Shown here piece after piece: positions 59,145 to 64,000 of a DNA stretch of 64,000 nucleotides. Both the position numbers and the translations under genes were made by a program. Each line of letters opens with the position of its first letter. Within the stretch, counting starts at the first letter, position 1. The DNA is from DATEGZ01 sp035519535 (GTDB taxonomy: Bacteria; Acidobacteriota; Vicinamibacteria; Vicinamibacterales; SCN-69-37): the NCBI GenBank assembly GCA_035519535.1, contig DATIWF010000104.1, positions 4,370-68,369 on the forward strand, given 5' to 3'. The notes under the pieces are model-generated. The model made no database searches, had not been told where the DNA came from, and worked only from the letters and a program-made list of their open reading frames with translations.

Positions 59145-59621
59145 GTGCCGAAGCTCGAGTCACTGCCGAACACGCCGGGTCGCCTGGGCGCGCGCCGCGC
59201 ACGCGCGCACCGCGTGGCGAGCTCGCTCGCCGAGATCAACGTCGTGCCGCTCGTGGACGTGATGCTGGTCCTGCTGGTCATCTTCATGGTGGCCGCGCCG
59301 ATGATGCAGCAGGGCTTCCCCGTTCACCTGCCGCAATCGCGGCGGTCGACGGCGATCAGCGAGCCGATCACGGTGACCGTGCCGCTCAGCTTTCGCAAGG
59401 ACGGCAAGGTCCGGCTGGGCACCGACGCCGTGCCGATCGACGTGCTGGCCGAGCGCGTGCGGCAGGCGCTGACGACGACGTCCTCGCCGAACGTCGTGCT
59501 GGCAGGCGACGGCGGCGTCACGCTGCAGGAGCTGGTGCGAGTGTTCGACAAGCTGATCGAAGGGGGCGTGACGAAGGTCGGCATCCAAACCACGCCGCCC
59601 ACCGAGGGCCGCAGGCCGTGA
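59145..59621 (+). CDS. tolR: TolR/ExbD-family proton channel subunit
   Basis: The 158-residue protein has one membrane helix containing the essential aspartate in INVVPLVDVMLVLLVIFMVAAP, then a periplasmic domain (LPQSRRSTAISEPITVTVP, NVVLAGDGGVTLQELVRVFD). It pairs with TolQ to harvest the proton gradient. It starts at GTG 59145, ten bases after tolQ, and its stop overlaps the next start (GTGA). Confidence 0.92.
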   Translation: MPKLESLPNTPGRLGARRARAHRVASSLAEINVVPLVDVMLVLLVIFMVAAPMMQQGFPVHLPQSRRSTAISEPITVTVPLSFRKDGKVRLGTDAVPIDVLAERVRQALTTTSSPNVVLAGDGGVTLQELVRVFDKLIEGGVTKVGIQTTPPTEGRRP

Positions 59622-60397
59622 AGGAAGTCGTGAGCGACGTCATCGCGCTTCGCGGGCACGACCCGCAGGGACTCAGCCGGATGGTCTCGTGGTCGTTCGG
59701 GATCCACGTGATCCTGCTGACGGCCGTCGCGCTCCTGCCGCGCTTGGGCCTGTTCCGGCCGGCGCCCAAGCCGCCGATCATGACGATCAGTCTCGGCGGC
59801 ACGCCCGGCCCCCGATCGACCGGCATGACGCCGATCGGCGGACGGACCGTGGAGCAGGTCGCGCCCGAGCCGAAGCGCCCGACGCCGATCGCGCCGGTCG
59901 CCGTGAAGCCGGACGTGATGACCGTGCCGGAGAAGCCGACGGCCAAGCCGAAGCCGGAGCCGAAGCCGACCGAGACGATGCAGACGCCGTCACCGACACC
60001 CAAGCCCACGACCGGCAAGCAGGTCACGCGGGGCTCGGCGACGATCGAGACCGGGGCGACCGGCCAGGCCGCGGGGCTCACCGTGGGCGGGGGGGGCGGC
60101 GGCGCGCAGCTCACCGTCGACGCCGACTTCTGCTGTCCGGATTACCTCCAGGACGTGATCAATCGCATCAGCGCCGTGTGGCGCAACGTCCAGCCCGAAC
60201 ACGGGACGACGGTCATGGTGTTCACGATCAAGCGCGACGGGACGATTGTCGACATCCAGCCGGAACGGAGCAGCGGCAGCACGCTCCTCGATCGTGAATC
60301 CAAGGCGACGCTCATGAATCCGGCGCTGCGACTGCAACCGCTGCCCGGGCAGTACGTCTCCGATCACCTGACCATCCACCTCAGTTTTCCGTACTGA
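59618..60397 (+). CDS. TonB/TolA-like energy-transducing protein
   Basis: The 259-residue protein has one N-terminal membrane helix (SWSFGIHVILLTAVALLPRLG, in pieces), a Pro/Lys-rich rod (KPTAKPKPEPKPTETMQTP) and a TonB/TolA C-terminal domain (DVINRISAVWRNVQPEHGTTVMVFTIKRDGTIVDI, split). Position between tolR and tolB makes it the TolA equivalent, but the short proline-rich rod and C-domain look more like TonB. It would link the TolQR motor to TolB/Pal. Confidence 0.85.
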   Translation: MKEVVSDVIALRGHDPQGLSRMVSWSFGIHVILLTAVALLPRLGLFRPAPKPPIMTISLGGTPGPRSTGMTPIGGRTVEQVAPEPKRPTPIAPVAVKPDVMTVPEKPTAKPKPEPKPTETMQTPSPTPKPTTGKQVTRGSATIETGATGQAAGLTVGGGGGGAQLTVDADFCCPDYLQDVINRISAVWRNVQPEHGTTVMVFTIKRDGTIVDIQPERSSGSTLLDRESKATLMNPALRLQPLPGQYVSDHLTIHLSFPY

Positions 60398-60400
60398 CCT

Positions 60401-61822
60401 ATGACGATTTCGACATCCTTCGGAGTGGGCGTGCTCGTTGCCGCTGCTGCGGCCGTCGCCATGACGTCGCGTCCAATGGCGGCGTGGATCAGCGAGCCGC
60501 TGCAGGAACAGCAGACGGACGTCAAGCTCAGCCTGGTGGGCGCGGGCACCCAGCCGCGCGTCGGCCTGCCGGACTTCACGGCGGACGCCGGCGACGCCGA
60601 GCTCGCCGACGCAACGAAGACGCTGGTGGAGGTACTCTGGAAAGACCTCGACTTCGAGCGCGAGTACTACCTGATTCCCCGCACGGCGTCGGCCTCGATT
60701 CCGGTCGTCGCGGATCCCGCCAGCCTGCCCTTCGCACGCTGGAAGGATCTCGGCGCCGACTACGTGATCGTCGGGGTCGTGCACCGCAACGGCGTGAATC
60801 TCGATATCGAGTTCCGGATGGTCGGCGTGAAGGACGAGGACGCCGGCAAGGAGAAGTTCAGCTGGCACTACGGCGGCACGGGCTGCGCGATCAAGAACGT
60901 GCGGTTCTGCGCGCACTACATCTCGGATGACTTCCACAAGAAGACGCGCGGGCTCGACGGCGTGGCGCGGACGAAGATCGCGTTCGCGTCCGATCGCGAC
61001 GCGTCGCGCATGACGGGGCGGCTGATCCAGAACGCCGGCTCGGGCAAGGAGATCTACATCGCGGACTACGACGGCGCGAACCAGCTGCCCGTGACCGCGA
61101 ATCGGAATCTGAACGTCGCGCCGGTGTGGTCGCCCGACGCGCGCGACCTCGCGTACACGTCGTGGGTGTCGGGCTTCATGGACATCTACGTGCGAAGCCT
61201 CTACGACGCGCGGCCGCCGACGCGTCCGGCCGGCGTCGACAACAACATCGAGAACAACCTGGCTGCGTGGTCGCCCGACGGCAGCAAGCTCGCGTTCGCG
61301 TCGACGCGCAGCGGCGACTGGGACATCTGGGTGGTGAATCGCGACGGCACGAACCTGCACAACATCACGAACTACCCGCGCGGCACCGACAACGCCCCGG
61401 TGTGGTCGCCGACGGGCGCGCAAATCGCGTTCACGTCCGACCGCACGGGCAGCAACCAGATCTACGTGATCGGCGCCGACGGCGTCGGCCTCCGTCAGCT
61501 CACCTTCGGCTGTCAGGGCTGCGACCGGCCGACGTGGTCGCCGCTCAACGTGATCGCCTACACGGCCGGCGCGGGCCCCGGCCACGACATCTACGCACTC
61601 GACCTGGCGACGAACAAGACGATCCAGGTCACCGACGGCCAGGGGTCGAACGAGAGTCCGACGTTCGCGCCCAACGGCCGCCACGTCGCGTTCGTCACGA
61701 CGCGCTGGGGCAAGGAGCAGGTCGCGGTCATCGCGATCAACGGACGCAAGGACACGCTGCAGCGCATCACCGAAGCCGGCAACAACCGGTATCCCAACTG
61801 GTCGCGCACGCCCGGCCAATAA
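60401..61822 (+). CDS. tolB: Tol-Pal system protein TolB
   Basis: The 473-residue protein has a signal peptide (VGVLVAAAAAVAMTSRPMAAW) and an N-terminal alpha/beta domain. A six-bladed WD40-like propeller follows, with repeats of the form 'APVWSPDARDLAYTSW', 'AAWSPDGSKLAFASTRSGDWDIWV', 'APVWSPTGAQIAFTSDRTGSNQIYV'. It is the periplasmic partner of Pal. It begins three bases after the TonB/TolA-like gene. Confidence 0.95.
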   Translation: MTISTSFGVGVLVAAAAAVAMTSRPMAAWISEPLQEQQTDVKLSLVGAGTQPRVGLPDFTADAGDAELADATKTLVEVLWKDLDFEREYYLIPRTASASIPVVADPASLPFARWKDLGADYVIVGVVHRNGVNLDIEFRMVGVKDEDAGKEKFSWHYGGTGCAIKNVRFCAHYISDDFHKKTRGLDGVARTKIAFASDRDASRMTGRLIQNAGSGKEIYIADYDGANQLPVTANRNLNVAPVWSPDARDLAYTSWVSGFMDIYVRSLYDARPPTRPAGVDNNIENNLAAWSPDGSKLAFASTRSGDWDIWVVNRDGTNLHNITNYPRGTDNAPVWSPTGAQIAFTSDRTGSNQIYVIGADGVGLRQLTFGCQGCDRPTWSPLNVIAYTAGAGPGHDIYALDLATNKTIQVTDGQGSNESPTFAPNGRHVAFVTTRWGKEQVAVIAINGRKDTLQRITEAGNNRYPNWSRTPGQ

Positions 61823-61842
61823 CCTGAATGAGGACTCCTCAC

Positions 61843-62436
61843 ATGCTGCGAGCACACATCGTTGTGATTTCCCTGGCGGCGCTGGCCGTCGCCGGCGGCT
61901 GCGCCACGAAAAAGCCGCCCGTGAACCAGCCGACGACGCAGGTGCCGGCGCCGAGCGCATTCCCCGGCGCCGCGGGTTCGACGACGGGCGGCGCCGCAGC
62001 CCCCACCGAGCGGCCGCCCGCTCCCCCACCGGTCCCCGACTCGGGCTCGGTCTCGGCCGACCCGCTCGCGAACAAGACGCCGGAGCAGATCAACTCCGAC
62101 TCGCCGCTGCGGCCGGTCTTCTTCGCCTTCGACAGCGACGAGCTTGACGACTCCGCGCGATCGGCGCTCGACGGCAACGCCCAGGTCCTCAAGCACTACG
62201 GCACGTGGATGATCTCGATCGAGGGCCACTGTGACGAGCGGGGCACGGCTGAATACAATCTGGCGCTCGGCGACCGGCGCGCGCTGGCGGCCCGGAACTA
62301 TCTGATTTCGCTGGGCATCGGCGGCAACCGGATCCGCACGGTGAGCTACGGCAAGGAGTTCCCGTTCGACCCCGGCCACACCGAGGCGTCGTGGGCCAAC
62401 AACCGGCGCGCGCAGTTCATGGTGACGTCCAAATAG
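61843..62436 (+). CDS. pal: Peptidoglycan-associated lipoprotein Pal
   Basis: I choose ATG 61843, nine bases after GAGG, instead of the in-frame ATG at 61828. It gives a clean lipoprotein signal ending AVAGGC. The 197-residue product has a Pro/Ala/Thr linker and the OmpA C-terminal domain (PVFFAFDSDELDDSARSALDGNA, IEGHCDERGTAEYNLALGDRRA) with the Asp/Arg residues that bind diaminopimelate. It anchors the outer membrane to peptidoglycan. Confidence 0.95.
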   Translation: MLRAHIVVISLAALAVAGGCATKKPPVNQPTTQVPAPSAFPGAAGSTTGGAAAPTERPPAPPPVPDSGSVSADPLANKTPEQINSDSPLRPVFFAFDSDELDDSARSALDGNAQVLKHYGTWMISIEGHCDERGTAEYNLALGDRRALAARNYLISLGIGGNRIRTVSYGKEFPFDPGHTEASWANNRRAQFMVTSK

Positions 62437-62482
62437 CTGGCGCTCGACGCGCGAGTCGCTGGATAATCACTGAGCGCACAGG

Positions 62483-63373
62483 ATGATCAAGGTTCGACCG
62501 TCTCTCGTCATCTGCCTGATGGCCGCCGGGCTCGGCGCCGCACCGGCCGCGGCGCGCGCGCAGAGCCGCGAGCAGCAGCAGGTGTTCGCCGAGCTGCGGA
62601 TTCTGCAGGAACAGATCCAGCAGCTGAAGGCCGCCGTCAACGCGCTGGCCGAACAGGCCAAGACCACCAACACCCGCGTGGAGGCACAGGGCGAAGCCAC
62701 GCGCAAGAACTACGCGGATCAACTGCAGCTGGTGCGAGAACTGCAGTCGAGCGTCGAGACCATGGGCCAGAAGGTCCAGTCCAACAGCGCGCAGGTCACG
62801 AAGCTCTCGCAGGAGCTGCCGCCGCTGCGCGACGGGCTGAACATGCTGCAACAGCTGATCTCGCAGATCGCGGCGCAGCTTCAACCGATGGCGCCGGCCG
62901 ATCCAAATGCGGCGCCGCCCGCGGGCGGGGGAACCGCGCCGCCGGCGCCGGCCGCTGCCGCGCCAGCCTCGAGCGGGGTGCCGCCGTCGCCGGGCACCTA
63001 CTGGAACGCGGCGATGGGCTACTACGCCGTCGGCCAGTGGGATCTCGCCGTGGACGCCTTCAAGGATTTCATGCAGAAGTTCCCGAGCTCGCCGAACGCC
63101 GCCGACGCGCAGTTCTTCATCGGCGAGGCGTACTACCAGAGCGGCAAGTCGCGCGAGGCGCTCGCGGCCTACACCGCGTACACGACCACGTACGCGCAGG
63201 GTGAGCGTGTGGCGGATGCCTACTTCAAGCAGGCCAGCTGCTACGAGCTTCTCAACCAGAAGAACGACGCGATCCGCGTCTACCAGCTGATCACCAAGCA
63301 GTACGCGGACAGCAGCGCGGCGCTCCTGGCCACGCAGTCACTCAAGCGGCTCGGAGTGATCAAGAGCGAATGA
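62483..63373 (+). CDS. cpoB: Tol-Pal coordinator CpoB/YbgF
   Basis: The 296-residue protein has a signal peptide (LVICLMAAGLGAAPAAARAQ), an N-terminal trimerising coiled coil (QQQVFAELRILQEQIQQLKAAVNALAEQ, in pieces), a Pro/Ala linker and three C-terminal TPR units (YYAVGQWDLAVDAFKDFMQKFPSSPNA, AQFFIGEAYYQSGKSREALAAYTAY). CpoB coordinates outer-membrane constriction with peptidoglycan synthesis. It ends the tol operon. Confidence 0.92.
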   Translation: MIKVRPSLVICLMAAGLGAAPAAARAQSREQQQVFAELRILQEQIQQLKAAVNALAEQAKTTNTRVEAQGEATRKNYADQLQLVRELQSSVETMGQKVQSNSAQVTKLSQELPPLRDGLNMLQQLISQIAAQLQPMAPADPNAAPPAGGGTAPPAPAAAAPASSGVPPSPGTYWNAAMGYYAVGQWDLAVDAFKDFMQKFPSSPNAADAQFFIGEAYYQSGKSREALAAYTAYTTTYAQGERVADAYFKQASCYELLNQKNDAIRVYQLITKQYADSSAALLATQSLKRLGVIKSE

Positions 63374-63398
63374 CTGACCGTTTCCGGAAGGACGTTCC

Positions 63399-63848
63399 AT
63401 GGGCAGTGTGAACAAGGCTATTCTCGTCGGCAATCTCGGGCGTGACGCCGAGCTGCGCTACACATCCGGCGGCGCGCCGGTCGCCTCCGTGCGCCTCGCC
63501 ACCACCGAGCGCTTCACCGATCGCGAAGGACAGAAGCGCGAGGACACCCAGTGGCACGACGTCGTGATCTGGGGCAAGACCGCGGAGGCGCTGCACGAGT
63601 ACCTCGTGAAGGGCAAGCAGATCTACGTCGAGGGCCGCATCCAGACCCGCAAGTGGACCGACAAGGAAGGCAAGGACCGCTACAACACCGAGATCCGCGC
63701 GGATCGCGTCGTCCTGCTCGGCGGCGCCGGCGGCGGGGGTGAAGGACGCGCCGCGCGTCCTGCGCGCGAGCGCTTCGCAGAAACGCCGGAGCCCGTTGGC
63801 GAAATGGCGCATGTCGATGCGCCGAACGACGACGACATTCCGTTCTGA
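63399..63848 (+). CDS. ssb: Single-stranded DNA-binding protein
   Basis: The 149-residue protein has an OB-fold domain (VNKAILVGNLGRDAELRYTSGGAPVAS, WHDVVIWGKTAEALHEYLVKGKQIYVEGRI), a short glycine-rich linker (GGAGGGGEGRAARPARERF) and the conserved acidic tip DDDIPF that recruits repair proteins. GGAAGGA precedes the ATG. Heptamer repeats begin 10 bp after the stop. Confidence 0.96.
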   Translation: MGSVNKAILVGNLGRDAELRYTSGGAPVASVRLATTERFTDREGQKREDTQWHDVVIWGKTAEALHEYLVKGKQIYVEGRIQTRKWTDKEGKDRYNTEIRADRVVLLGGAGGGGEGRAARPARERFAETPEPVGEMAHVDAPNDDDIPF

Positions 63849-63857
63849 CGAACGAAA

Positions 63858-63991
63858 GCCAGAAGCCAGAAGACAGAAGGCAGAAGGCAGAAGGCAGAAG
63901 GCAGAAGTACACCCCTAGAAATGCGGCAGTCCGGAGTACATGCCGTCGCTCCGAACTTCTGCCTTTTGCCTTCTGCCTTCTGCCTTTTGCC
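63858..63991. repeat. Inverted tandem heptamer array downstream of ssb
   Basis: Seven direct 7-base units (GCCAGAA, GCCAGAA, GACAGAA, then four GGCAGAA) fill 63858-63906. Five inverted units (TTCTGCC, TTTTGCC, TTCTGCC, TTCTGCC, TTTTGCC) fill 63957-63991. The 50-bp centre contains a short CGGAG/CTCCG hairpin. The arms could pair into a ~35-bp stem. The array has the same design as the one at 47152-47321 but a different heptamer. Confidence 0.9.
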
Positions 63992-64000
63992 TTTTTGGAG

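Noticed and set aside
63858..63991. CRISPR array
   Set aside because: The units are 7 bp with no spacers and there are no cas genes in the window.

Overview
The window is a dense, high-GC stretch of bacterial chromosome carrying almost entirely housekeeping genes. It holds one tRNA gene and no insertion sequence, prophage or CRISPR array that I can see. The organism is diderm: it carries LPS transport genes (lptA/B/C/F/G type), a complete Tol-Pal operon, lipoproteins and phosphatidylethanolamine synthesis. HPr kinase beside rpoN and rapZ, the very high GC and the tandem heptamer repeats make me favour an Acidobacteriota (Vicinamibacteria-like) genome. That taxonomic call is inference and is not proved by any single gene.

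Layout. 1-3.5 kb (minus): partial DedA-type membrane protein, DegT-type aminotransferase, cobalamin-binding-type radical SAM enzyme, FG-GAP secreted protein. 3.7-6.8 kb (plus): aldehyde dehydrogenase, acylphosphatase, apt, tRNA-Arg(CCT), TPR membrane protein. 6.8-12.9 kb (minus): mutS, an extracytoplasmic solute-binding lipoprotein, a deoxyhypusine-synthase-like enzyme and a ureohydrolase, tightly packed. 13-16 kb (plus): a TsaB-RimI fusion, a YdcH/DUF465 gene behind a striking RNA hairpin, then psd-pssA. 16-20 kb (minus): a 1294-residue NtrY-like sensor kinase. 20-25 kb: an unknown membrane protein coupled to an aminotransferase, a PQQ-type beta-propeller, guaA. 25-41 kb (plus): dnaE, accA, recJ, an lptC-lptA fusion, lptB, rpoN, hpf, hprK, rapZ, PTS EIIA, HPr, EI and a cupin, nearly all overlapping or spaced by a few bases. 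41-47 kb: amino-sugar and cell-wall recycling genes (serine hydrolase, GH10-like hydrolase, N-acetylhexosamine kinase, nagB, murQ) and a Xer recombinase. 47-50 kb: metK and a PHP-domain protein. 50-58 kb (minus): an LptF-LptG fusion, a 468-bp repeat-bearing gap with a dif-like site, parB, parA, a bifunctional-nuclease-family gene, miaB, recN. 58-64 kb (plus): tolQ, tolR, a tonB/tolA-like gene, tolB, pal, cpoB, ssb.

How it works together. Several blocks are coherent systems: LPS export (LptC-LptA fusion and LptB in one operon, LptF-LptG fused elsewhere); a regulatory phosphotransferase relay (HprK, EIIA, HPr, EI) with no sugar permease in view; polyamine chemistry (DHS-like plus ureohydrolase); muropeptide recycling; and Tol-Pal with a near-consensus promoter. 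The most unusual non-coding signals are two inverted arrays of 7-bp repeats (about 47.2 and 63.9 kb), a dif-like XerCD site (52752-52779), a hairpin that would bury the DUF465 ribosome binding site, and several -10 boxes placed 6-8 bases before start codons, which suggests leaderless transcripts.
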